In this document: piece after piece, positions 18,260 through 25,974 of the stretch
How the letters are laid out: each line of letters begins with the position of its first letter
Numbering within the stretch: the first letter of the stretch is position 1
DNA from: JACRCT01 sp049841135
Lineage (GTDB): Bacteria > Myxococcota > Myxococcia > Myxococcales > UBA5297
Assembly: GCA_049841135.1 (NCBI GenBank)
Contig: JASGHK010000004.1
Span: forward strand, 930,001 to 994,000
Length of the DNA: 64,000 bases
Reading direction: 5' to 3'
The notes under the pieces: model-generated
Told to the model about the DNA's origin: nothing
The model's input: only the letters and a program-made list of their open reading frames with translations
Database searches by the model: none
Translations under genes and position numbers: made by a program

Positions 18260-19667
18260 CGTCGCTCTCCTTGTGGGGACTCTCAGCCGGCAGCACGAAG
18301 AACTCGTGCGCGATCTCCTTGAGGACCATCCGCTCGAGTCGATCGAGGTCGTAGAGCCCGTACTGCTCGGCCTGCCGGACCGCGGCGAGCACTGAAGCCC
18401 GCGGGTAGTCGCGCACGAACTTGAGCAGGCGACGCAGCGCGAGCGTGCCGCGCCCCGGAGAGCGCTTCTTCAGCCCCGTGACGTAGCTGGCCAGCGCTGG
18501 CTCCGCGGTGAGCAGCGACTCCTCCTCGACGCCAGGGGCAGCCTTGGGACGCCCCTGACCTCGCTGCGGACGATGCGCCGGGTCGGTCACCCGCTGGTCG
18601 CAGCCGTCGAGGACGCGGTCGTGGGCGGCCACCACCCTCGGGCCGTCGAAGACCTCGATCCGGTCCTTGGTCTCGCGGACCTCGAGCTGCCGGCCGATGA
18701 GCGCGTACGGCACGGAGTACCGGTTGGTGTGGACGCTGACGTAGCCCTCGACGTCGACGAAGCGGTGGTGGAGCACGTAGACCTCTGGGACCCAGATGGG
18801 CAGCGGCTTGAGGTGGGGCTTCTCGGCTGCGAAGAGTTCGCGACGGCTTGCGTGTAGCGAGCGGCTGAAGGCCGCGTTCTTTCGGTCGCACCAGACGCGC
18901 GCCTCCTCGTTGAGGTGACGCCAGTCGCGAAACTCGCGTCCGGCCAGGAAGTTCCCCTCGATGAAGTCGAAGGGCCCCTCGACCCGCGCCGAGCGGTTGG
19001 CGTCGCCTATCTCGTGCGCGGCGAAGACGAAGCTGTAGCGCTCGGCGAAGGCCGCCATCTCCGGCACCGGCACCATCGAGGCTCCCGAGCCCCGGAGCAC
19101 CACGACGTGCGTGTTGTCAATCATGCAGCGCCCGGCCAGCCCCTCGAAGTACCCGAAGGCCTCGGACAGGAAGAGCTTGCACTCGAAGCGCGTGAAGCGT
19201 GGGTAGTACTGGAAGAAGAGCATCCGCGAGTAGCACAGGACGAGCGAGGCCACCTGCGCCTCCCGCGGCTTGCCTCCGATGCGCGGCCGGTGCGGCGAGG
19301 TGTCGTGCTGCATCTCCTCGCCGGGCGCGAAGTCGTAGCGGCCGGAGGGCTTGGGCGGCTCGTAGCCGATGTGGTGGTGGCGGCAGAAGGCCGTCAGCGC
19401 CGGGTACGAGAGCCGGGCGCCTTTCTTCGCGAGCTCCTCGTGGACGCGTACCAGGTTGCCGCCGCACAGAGCGTGCTGCGCCAGGATCTCCTCGCGCCAG
19501 GCGTCGGCGAGCTGGGGCCGCACAATCAGCGGCACCTCCATGCTCCCGCTCGCGACGATCTCCTTGACCGTCTCCCTCGAGATCTTCAGGGCCTTTGCGA
19601 TGGCGCGATTACTGCGCCCCTTCTCGTGCAGCGCGAGGATGGCCGCCCGCAGCTTCTGATCAAGCAT
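18252..19667 (-). CDS. istA: IS21-type transposase IstA
   Basis: A 471-residue DDE transposase. It has an N-terminal helix-turn-helix (LHEKGRSNRAIAKALKISRETV), then the rve integrase core with Asp in GEEMQHDTSPH, Asp in CMIDNTHVVV, and Glu in GPFDFIEGNF. The C-terminal part has the usual Mu-type domain (YVSVHTNRYSVPYALIG). The ATG at 19667 has AAGGAG before it and overlaps the ParB-like stop by eight bases. It is intact, unlike its neighbours, so the catalytic part of the element may still be functional. Confidence 0.9.
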   Translation of the reverse strand: MLDQKLRAAILALHEKGRSNRAIAKALKISRETVKEIVASGSMEVPLIVRPQLADAWREEILAQHALCGGNLVRVHEELAKKGARLSYPALTAFCRHHHIGYEPPKPSGRYDFAPGEEMQHDTSPHRPRIGGKPREAQVASLVLCYSRMLFFQYYPRFTRFECKLFLSEAFGYFEGLAGRCMIDNTHVVVLRGSGASMVPVPEMAAFAERYSFVFAAHEIGDANRSARVEGPFDFIEGNFLAGREFRDWRHLNEEARVWCDRKNAAFSRSLHASRRELFAAEKPHLKPLPIWVPEVYVLHHRFVDVEGYVSVHTNRYSVPYALIGRQLEVRETKDRIEVFDGPRVVAAHDRVLDGCDQRVTDPAHRPQRGQGRPKAAPGVEEESLLTAEPALASYVTGLKKRSPGRGTLALRRLLKFVRDYPRASVLAAVRQAEQYGLYDLDRLERMVLKEIAHEFFVLPAESPHKESDDE

Positions 19668-20539
19668 CGCCAAGCTCCTTGTCACCGAGCGCGAAGAGCA
19701 CCGCCGTGTCGGCCTTCGCTTGCGCGAGACAGCGCCGGACCTCGTCTCGCTCTGCTGCCGCGAGCTCACGCGCCACGCCCTCGCGCAGCCGCTTGCTCGC
19801 ACGTCGGCCGACACCGACCAGCGCACCGAAGTCGCCCAGCAGGAGCTGCGCGGCGCCCGGCTCGACCTTGGCGCGGCGCACCTCGTCTTGCGCTCTCAGG
19901 AAAAGCCAAGGGTCCGCGAGCAGGAGCTTCCCGCGACTTCGCCCCGCCTCCCAGCCATGCGCCATAGAGCGCTCCCATCTGCCGACTCGAGATGCGACGA
20001 CCGCCGAGCCCAGTGACCAGCGCGAGTGCGTCCGACCGGTTGGCGCGCGCCAAAGGCACCAGGTACTTCATCGCCGCGTGCGCGCCGACGACCCCGTCGC
20101 GCACCTGCTGCTGGATCTCCTCGGGCAGATCCTCGACGAGCGCCAGGCGCCGGCTCACCCAGCTCACCGTCCGCTCGAAGCGTTGCGCCAGCTCCTGCTG
20201 GCCGAGGGCGAAACGCACGACCAGCTCATGGAGCAGCCACGCCTGATCGAGCGGCCCGTCGCCCTGGGCGCTGCGCATCAGCCGCTCCAGGAGCAGCGCG
20301 TCCGCCTCCGGCAAATCCCAGACTGTGGCTCGGACTGTGTCCGCCTTCAGCGCCCTGAGCGCCCGCACCCGCTTGTAGCCGTCCACCACCACATGCGCGC
20401 CGCCCTCGCCGGCCACGACGACGATGGGCGTCTGCTGTCCATGCTGCGCCAGCGACGCCAGCAAGCGACGCTCCCGCTCGGGTGCGCGCCGTCGCAGCGA
20501 CTGGTACCGCAGGTCCAGTTGGTGGAACTCGAACTCCAT
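19660..20539 (-). CDS. ParB/Spo0J-like DNA-binding protein, frameshifted near the C-terminus
   Basis: About 293 residues when joined. After MEFEFHQLDLRYQSL comes the ParB N-terminal pattern RERRLLASLAQHGQQTPIVV, VVDGYKRVRALRAL and a central helix-turn-helix (ALGQQELAQRFERTVSWVSRRLALVEDLP). The N-terminal Box II GERRxRA is replaced by GYKRVRA, so CTP hydrolysis is uncertain. Near 19960 one extra base shifts the frame, after which it reads GRSRGKLLLADPWLFLRAQDEVRR to a stop at 19660 that overlaps istA. Coupling to istA suggests a role in the element, perhaps regulation or target choice, not chromosome partition. It could also be an inactivated host gene. Confidence 0.75.
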
Positions 20540-20561
20540 CGCGGCCAAGGGTGCCAGCGCT

Positions 20562-20714
20562 GGGATCGAGGATTTCGCTACTCCGCGCCTACTTGGCCTG
20601 TTTGCCCTGGAGATTCGAGCGGTTGGCTCGGGATCGAGGATTTCGCGATGCCGGAGGCTAACTCTCCTGATTCCCCTGTCTCTTCCAGAGGTTGGCTTCG
20701 TATCGAGGATTTCG
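20562..20714. repeat. three direct repeats GATCGAGGATTTCG, about 68-69 bp apart
   Basis: Units at 20562-20577, 20630-20645 and 20699-20714, two of them preceded by a conserved GGTTGGCT. They lie between the ParB-like start and the 3' part of the zinc-finger-like gene; on the minus strand they encode a repeated KSSIxSQPLE peptide there. Their even spacing and position suggest DNA-binding sites (operator or transposase sites) as much as coding repeats. Confidence 0.65.
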
Positions 20715-21045
20715 GCACCAGCAGCCTTCCGAGGCTTCCAAGGAAGTCGGCGCCAACGACTCCGAACTCCTCCTGCGCCATCTCCCACGGCAGACGGGCC
20801 AGTGGCGCCGGTACGCGCGGAGGATCGATTGGCTCGCTGGCGTTGAGCGCTGCTCGCGCCTTCGCTCTCCGGGCGATGAAGTAGCCCGGATGCTCCTTCC
20901 GCCAAGTCGCCTGATTGCGCAGCCGCAACTCGTGTTGGCACTTCGGCTCCGCGCATGCGCGCTGCCGGTCACCAAGTCGCGGGTGCGGCATGAAGCCCTT
21001 CCGGCAGATCACGCACCGCCGCTGCCGTCGCCGAGGAGAGGACAT
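20578..21045 (-). CDS. small zinc-finger-like protein upstream of the ParB-like gene
   Basis: 155 residues. The start SSPRRRQRRCVICRKGFMPHPRLGDRQRACAEPKCQHE (in two parts, Cys11, Cys14 and Cys30, Cys35) shows C-x2-C and C-x4-C pairs that look like a small zinc knuckle; WRKEHPGYFIARRAKAR follows. Basic N-terminus suggests nucleic-acid binding. The last 50 residues are a tandem repeat (PKSSIRSQPLEETGESGE then AKSSIPSQPLESPG). I recognise the layout from genes near mobile elements but cannot name a family. It probably starts the IS21-type operon. Confidence 0.6.
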   Translation of the reverse strand: MSSPRRRQRRCVICRKGFMPHPRLGDRQRACAEPKCQHELRLRNQATWRKEHPGYFIARRAKARAALNASEPIDPPRVPAPLARLPWEMAQEEFGVVGADFLGSLGRLLVPKSSIRSQPLEETGESGELASGIAKSSIPSQPLESPGQTGQVGAE

Positions 21046-21344
21046 CCCTCACTCCTCGACGATCCGTCGCCGCCGCGCTCGCCTGGCCTACTCCTGCCAA
21101 GCACACCCCGGCCAGTTTTCGCGAGCGCTTAAGATTTGGAGTCATCGGGGCCGCACGAACCGCGCATAGGGCGCGGGGAGTGGTTATTGGGGGCCCCGAT
21201 TTTCCATTTGTGGCGCCAGGTGTAAATGGGTGCGGCTAACAGATCGAAATTATTAAAGAATTAAAGATCATCCCAATGCGCGAAGCCGGAGAGGGGGTCA
21301 GGGGGTGAGGGCCGGATCGGCCCGGAGGCGGCACGCCCCTCCGT
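21046..21344. other. AT-richer intergenic segment and repeat copy D
   Basis: About 300 bases without a gene. Bases 21190-21275 (TTTCCATTTGTGG, AAATTATTAAAGAATTAAAG) are the most AT-rich stretch in this part of the window and may hold the element's outer end or promoter. Copy D of the dispersed palindromic repeat (CGAAGCCGGAGAGGGGG) occupies 21280-21310. Confidence 0.5.
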
Positions 21345-22710
21345 TCAGCGCCTTCGCCCCAAGAGCCAATCCACAGCCCCGGCGCCCGCGTCGGCGACCC
21401 GGCGCACGAGATCGCCGCTTTCGGGAACGTCGCCCCGGCTCGCGGCCAGGTCGCGGTAGTAGGAGCGCATGACCGCGTTCTGGAAGAGGTGGTGGAACAG
21501 CTGCGCCGGCTCCCGGCGGATCCCCTCGTGCCCGGCGCGCAGCCCGATCGACTTGAGCCCGTAGAAGCGCGAGAGCAGCCGGGCCACCGACTCCTGCATC
21601 GCCTCCGGGGACATCCGCAGCGGCCGGATCGTCAGGTGGTTGCCGTCCAGCTCGCGCCAGTCCTCGCTCAGGAGCCGCCCTTCTCTTCGCAGCTCTTCAT
21701 ACGGCGCCGTGCCCGGAAAGTAGTGCAGCCAAGAGGCGGTCAGGGTCTGCACGCGCGCCTCTTCCAGGAAGTCGCCCAGCCTCTCGAACGTGTCCGGGCC
21801 GTCGGTGTCGAGGCCGACGATGACCCCGGCCTGCACCAGCACGCCCGCTTCGCGGAGCCTTCGGGCGACGTCGAGGAACGCCTCCGGCTTGAGCCAGCCC
21901 TTGTCCACCGAGCGCAGTCCCTCCGGCGAGGTGGTCTCCAGGCCCACGAACACCGAGCGACAGCGGCTGGCGGCGAGCCTCTCCGGGATGGAGGGATCCG
22001 CCGCGAGGTCCAGAACCGTCGTCTGCCCGGTCCAGCCCGGCCCCGGCGCATCGCGCAGGAGCGCCGCAGCCTCGCGAAAGAAGTCCGGATCGTTGAGGAA
22101 GTTGACGTCGATGACCTCGACCAGCCCGTGGTCCCACTCGCCCAGGTCGCGCTCGACGTCGGCGAGCGAGCGCGTCCTGGCCGTCGGATAGAGCTGCCGG
22201 TGGGTGCAGAACCGGCAGGCGAAGCGGCACCCGCGCGAGAGCTCGACCGGGAAGTTCATGCGCAGGTAGCGGCTCGAGTCGATGAGTCGCCAGTCCGGCC
22301 GCACCGTCCGCGACAGGTCCGGCGGCGCGGCGGCGCGGTAGAGGGGCTGCAGGCGCCCGGCGAGCGCGTCGCGAACCAGCGCCGCGGCGACGCCTTCCAA
22401 CTCGCCGACTACGACGCTGTTCGCGTGCGGGGCCGCGAGCGCCGGCGCGAGGGTCGGGAAGGTCCCGCCGAGGATGACCTTCGTCCCCCGCGCCCGGAAG
22501 CGCCGGGCGAGCTCGAAGGCGCGCGGAGCGTTGTAGACGTGGCAGGTGATGCCGACGAGATCCACGGAGCTTCTCGTCGAGCCGTTGGACGTTCTCGTCG
22601 CAGACCTCGACCTCGAGCCCGTGCGCCGACAGCAGCGCCCCCACCACCGGCAGCGTCAGCTGTCGGTAGAGCGGCTGGACCAGCGGCGGTTGGAGCAGGC
22701 GGATGCGCAC
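21345..22710 (-). CDS. B12-binding-domain radical SAM protein, frameshifted
   Basis: About 454 residues when joined. The first 48 codons from GTG 22710 read RIRLLQPPLVQPLYRQLTLP, typical of B12-binding radical SAM enzymes. At 22566 one extra base moves the frame; the next continues VDLVGITCHVYNAPRAFELA and the cobalamin fold. The radical SAM motif is SRGCRFACRFCTHRQ (C-x3-C-x2-C). Later WLHYFPGTAPYEELRREGRL is common to the family. The reaction is unknown (methyl transfer or ring contraction, for example). Starts 4 bases after the rhodanese gene, so the two are an operon. Confidence 0.85.
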
Positions 22711-22714
22711 GTCG

Positions 22715-24037
22715 TCAGCGGCTCGCAGCCGGAGTCTCGGGAGCCGCCGATGAGGCTGCGGGAGCGGTCCCCGCGGAGCCGCCGACGAGCCCCAGCTGGC
22801 GCCGGAACACGAAGAGGAAGGCGCCGATGGCCACCACCATGAACATCTCGGTCAACTCCTCCCAGAAGTTGGACCAGTGGAACTGCTCGCGGAAGGCCTC
22901 CTCGAGGAAGAAGCGCAGCAGCGCGTACGCCATCAGCCCGAAGGAGGCGAAGAAGCCCGGCGTCGCCCGCCGCACCGCCGCGGTGCCACCGCGGCCCATC
23001 AGCGCGAAGGTCACGAGGAAACCGACGAAGGCGAGGACCGGATAGACGCGCAGCTCCACGGTGAGGTTGACCACCGGGACGCCGAAGTCGGTCTGCGTCC
23101 CCAGCACGTCGGCCACCACCTGCAGGGGCCGCAGCGGTCCGCTCAGCGGGATCAGCGAGATGATCGCCAGGGCCGGCAGCATCAAGAGCATCAGGTCGTG
23201 GAAGCCGCAGCGCACCGGGTCGCGCTTCCAGCAGCGGCCGCACAGGGTCTGGAGCCGGCAGCCGGCCGAGGGATCCGAGAAGCGCAGCACCCGCTCGTCG
23301 AGGATGGCGTAGAGCCCCCAGGGGAGGATCGCCGACATCGCCACCATCCCCGCGCCGTGCCCCAGGTCGGAGAGGTAGACGTGGCCAGGCAGGTGGTAGG
23401 CGAGGTTGGCCGCACAGAAGGCCTCCCCCACGAAGAACCAGAGCAGGCCGTGCCACAGCACGTTGATCGACCGGCGCACCTTGCGCAGGTGCAGGACCAT
23501 CGCCAGCACGAGGAGCATGTAGGTCGGCTTGAGCCCCAGCCCCGCGGCGACGTTCATCACCTGGGCGAAGCGGCTCATCTCCACCTTCGGCGGCTCCCTG
23601 GCGAACTTGGGCTCATTGGGCGCCCTCTCCAGGACCAGCCCCTGCGAGCGCCACGCCGCCATCCCGCCGTCCAGGACGAAGGCCCGGGTAAGCCCGTGCA
23701 TCTGCGCCATCGGCCAGGCGAGCGCGGCCTCGATGCCGTCCTCGCAGGAGAGGAGCACCGGCGCGTCGCCCTGCGCGGCCTTCAGGCGGGCGAGGTAGCC
23801 GTTGACGTCCTCGAACGCGAGCCGCACCGCGCCCGGAACGTGCCCGGCCTCGTACTCGGCGGCGGAGCGCAGATCGACGACGGCAGCCCATGAAGACGTC
23901 GAGGCATCCTTGGGCTCGACGCGCGGAGCGCCGGTCGACCACGCGGTGACCCGGGCACACCCCGCGCAACCGGAGAGCAGCAGGCCGAGGGTCGCGACGA
24001 GAGCTGCGACGGGGAGGCTTCGGGCACGGGGAGTCAT
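22715..24037 (-). CDS. rhodanese-domain lipoprotein with C-terminal membrane domain
   Basis: A 440-residue fusion. A lipobox (LLSGC, Cys24) is followed by a rhodanese domain (about 48-140) with VVDLRSAAEYEAGHVPGAV and Cys98 in SCEDGIEA at the active loop. From residue 160 the protein is a membrane domain with six or seven helices (GLKPTYMLLVLAMVLHLR, LWHGLLWFFVGEAFCAAN, LMLLMLPALAIISLIPL and others) and a cysteine-containing loop (CRLQTLCGRCWKRDPVRC). That loop may bind metal. I know no named family with this order. Its partner is the radical SAM protein. Confidence 0.72.
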   Translation of the reverse strand: MTPRARSLPVAALVATLGLLLSGCAGCARVTAWSTGAPRVEPKDASTSSWAAVVDLRSAAEYEAGHVPGAVRLAFEDVNGYLARLKAAQGDAPVLLSCEDGIEAALAWPMAQMHGLTRAFVLDGGMAAWRSQGLVLERAPNEPKFAREPPKVEMSRFAQVMNVAAGLGLKPTYMLLVLAMVLHLRKVRRSINVLWHGLLWFFVGEAFCAANLAYHLPGHVYLSDLGHGAGMVAMSAILPWGLYAILDERVLRFSDPSAGCRLQTLCGRCWKRDPVRCGFHDLMLLMLPALAIISLIPLSGPLRPLQVVADVLGTQTDFGVPVVNLTVELRVYPVLAFVGFLVTFALMGRGGTAAVRRATPGFFASFGLMAYALLRFFLEEAFREQFHWSNFWEELTEMFMVVAIGAFLFVFRRQLGLVGGSAGTAPAASSAAPETPAASR

Positions 24038-24065
24038 GGCGGCCCCGAAAGTACCACCCAAACGA

Positions 24066-24096
24066 CGGCGGCCGGAGCGCGAGGCCCCGGCCGCCG
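24066..24096 (-). terminator. hairpin after malic enzyme
   Basis: A 10-bp stem CGGCGGCCGG and its complement with an 11-base loop, about 33 bases beyond the malic enzyme stop on the minus strand. The following TCGTTTGGG is a poor U-tract. Confidence 0.4.
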
Positions 24097-24128
24097 AGCT
24101 GCGATTCAAGTCCTGGGACCGACGTCCG

Positions 24129-25784
24129 TCAGATGTACTCGCGGTACTCCGGCTGCCACATCTGCGTCTTGACGTACTTGAGCAGGTCGGCCGGCTTGCG
24201 GATCTGTGCCAGGCCGTCCTTGAAGGCGACCTTGGCCACGGCCGCTCCGATGTGCGCCGAGACCTCGTGGATGCGCTTGAGCGACGGGTAGATGCGGCCC
24301 ATCTCCAGGTCGCTCTCGAGCACGCAGGCGGCCAGCGCGCGGGCGGCCTCGCTGAACATGCGGTCGGTGACGTGCTTGGCCTCGCAGGCCACGGCCCCCA
24401 GGCCGACGCCCGGGAACACGTACGCGTTGTTGCCCTGGCCGGGGACGTAGGTCTTGCCGTTCAAGGTGCAGGGCGGGAACGGGCTGCCCGAGGCGTAGAT
24501 GGCCCGGCCGTTGGTCCAGGTGTAGGCCTCCTCGGCGGTGCACTCCGCCTTCGAGGTGGGGTTCGAGAGCGCGAAGATGATCGGGTGCTCGTTGAACTGG
24601 CCCATCCGCTCCACGATGGGCCGGGTGAAGCTCTTGGCGATGGTGGACACGCCGATGAGCGCGGTGGGCTTGAGCGCGTCGACCGCCTCGGCCAGCGTGG
24701 CGCAGCCGGGGTGCTCGTGCGCGTAGGCGAGCTTGTGGTGCGCCAGGTCCGCGCGGTTCTTGACCACCAGGCCCTTGCTGTCGACGAACCAGCAGCGCTT
24801 GCGCGCCTGCTCCATCGTCAGCCCCTCGTCGACCATCGCCGAGCAGATGAGGTTGCCGATGCCCACGCCCGCCTCGCCGGCGCCCAGGAAGAGGATGGTC
24901 TGCTCCGTCAGCTGCTTCTTGGTGATGCGCAGCGCCGAGTACAGGCCCGCCAGCGTGACCGCCGCGGTGCCCTGGATGTCGTCGTTGAAGGTGAGCACCT
25001 GGTCCCGGTAGTTCTCGAGGACGCGGAAGGCGTTGATGTTGGCGAAGTCCTCGAACTGGATGAGGGCCTTGGGGAAGTTCTTCTGCACCGCCCAGACGAA
25101 CTCGTCGACCAGCTCGTCGTACTCGCGGCCGCGCACGCGCCCCTGGCGGATGCCCATGTAGAGCGGGTCGCGCAGGAAGGCCTCGTTCTCGGTGCCGACG
25201 TCCAGCAGCACCGGCAGCGTCTGGGCGGGGTTGATGCCCGCGCAGGCGGTGTAGAGCGAGAGCTTGCCCACGGGGATGCCCATGCCGCAGGCGCCCAGGT
25301 CGCCCAGGCCGAGGATCCGCTCGCCGTCGGTGATGACGATGACGCGCACGTCGCGGTGCGGCCAGTTCTTCAGGATCTTGTGGTAGCTGCCCTTCTCCTT
25401 GGCAGAGATGAACAGGCCGCGCGGACGGCGGAAGAGGTGGCCGTACTGCTGGCACGCCGTGCCCACGGTCGGCGTGTAGATGATCGGCATCATCTCTTCC
25501 AGGTTCTCCATCACCACCTTGTAGAAGAGGGTCTCGTTGCGGTCCTGGAGGCTGATGAGGTGGATGTAGCGCTCGAGGTCGGTCTGCTTGGCGCGGTAGT
25601 TGTCCATCACGCGCGCCACCTGCTCGTCCATGGTGTGGACGTAGGGCGGCAACAGGCCCTTGAGCCCCAGCGCCACGCGCTCGGCCTCGGTGAAGGCGGA
25701 GCCCTTGTTGTAGAGCGGGTCGTGCAGCAGCGCCGCGCCCTTGGGGAGGTTGAGCTTCGGGGAGGTCTTGCTGGTGGTGGGCAT
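24129..25784 (-). CDS. NAD(P)-dependent malic enzyme
   Basis: A 551-residue malate dehydrogenase (oxaloacetate-decarboxylating), which converts malate to pyruvate and CO2 with NAD(P) reduction. Family motifs are ELMMPIIYTPTVG-like (MMPIIYTPTVGTACQQYG), VIVITDGERILGLGDLG, FEDFANINAF, FNDDIQGTAAV, ILFLGAGEAGVGIGNLI and IIFALSNPTSKAECT. Length and these motifs match the large SfcA/MaeA-type form. GGAGG lies 5 bases before the ATG at 25784. It stands alone, with a terminator candidate downstream. It may link C4 acids to the pyruvate and acyl-CoA routes encoded at 44-54 kb. Confidence 0.95.
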   Translation of the reverse strand: MPTTSKTSPKLNLPKGAALLHDPLYNKGSAFTEAERVALGLKGLLPPYVHTMDEQVARVMDNYRAKQTDLERYIHLISLQDRNETLFYKVVMENLEEMMPIIYTPTVGTACQQYGHLFRRPRGLFISAKEKGSYHKILKNWPHRDVRVIVITDGERILGLGDLGACGMGIPVGKLSLYTACAGINPAQTLPVLLDVGTENEAFLRDPLYMGIRQGRVRGREYDELVDEFVWAVQKNFPKALIQFEDFANINAFRVLENYRDQVLTFNDDIQGTAAVTLAGLYSALRITKKQLTEQTILFLGAGEAGVGIGNLICSAMVDEGLTMEQARKRCWFVDSKGLVVKNRADLAHHKLAYAHEHPGCATLAEAVDALKPTALIGVSTIAKSFTRPIVERMGQFNEHPIIFALSNPTSKAECTAEEAYTWTNGRAIYASGSPFPPCTLNGKTYVPGQGNNAYVFPGVGLGAVACEAKHVTDRMFSEAARALAACVLESDLEMGRIYPSLKRIHEVSAHIGAAVAKVAFKDGLAQIRKPADLLKYVKTQMWQPEYREYI

Positions 25785-25915
25785 TGAGTCCTCCGTCTTC
25801 GGTTGGTACGAGCCGCCACACAGGGCGGCCCGAGATTGTGAAGAGCCGTATTAGGGAGATTTATCGGGCGTTTAAGTGATCCCCGCGAACTGGAACCCAG
25901 AGGGTAGCGGGAGGC

Positions 25916-25956
25916 CAAAAAGAGCAAGCGGCGGTCCGGAGGCCGCCGCTTGCTCT
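25916..25956 (-). terminator. strong intrinsic terminator of the adenosine deaminase gene
   Basis: Read on the minus strand, a 14-bp perfect stem (AGAGCAAGCGGCGG and its complement at 25921-25934 and 25943-25956) is followed by TTTTTGG. It lies 18 bases after the deaminase stop. Confidence 0.9.
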
Positions 25957-25974
25957 CGTCTCAGGCTGGCCTGA

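Larger units (their letters stand above)
17090..21150 (-). mobile_element. IS21-type element with ParB-like and zinc-finger passenger genes
   Basis: The unit comprises, in order of transcription, a zinc-finger-like gene, three direct repeats, a ParB-like gene, istA, istB and a 94-residue gene, ending in a terminator. ParB-like to istA, and istA to istB, each overlap by 8 bases, so they are translationally coupled. The ends are approximate: terminal inverted repeats were not located by eye. Right-hand sequence about 21150-21275 is AT-richer than the surroundings. Confidence 0.7.

Noticed and set aside
20578..20960. Extending the ParB-like gene upstream to about 20956
   Set aside because: Upstream codons overlap the zinc-finger-like gene in another frame and lack ParB features; the ATG at 20539 fits the family start.
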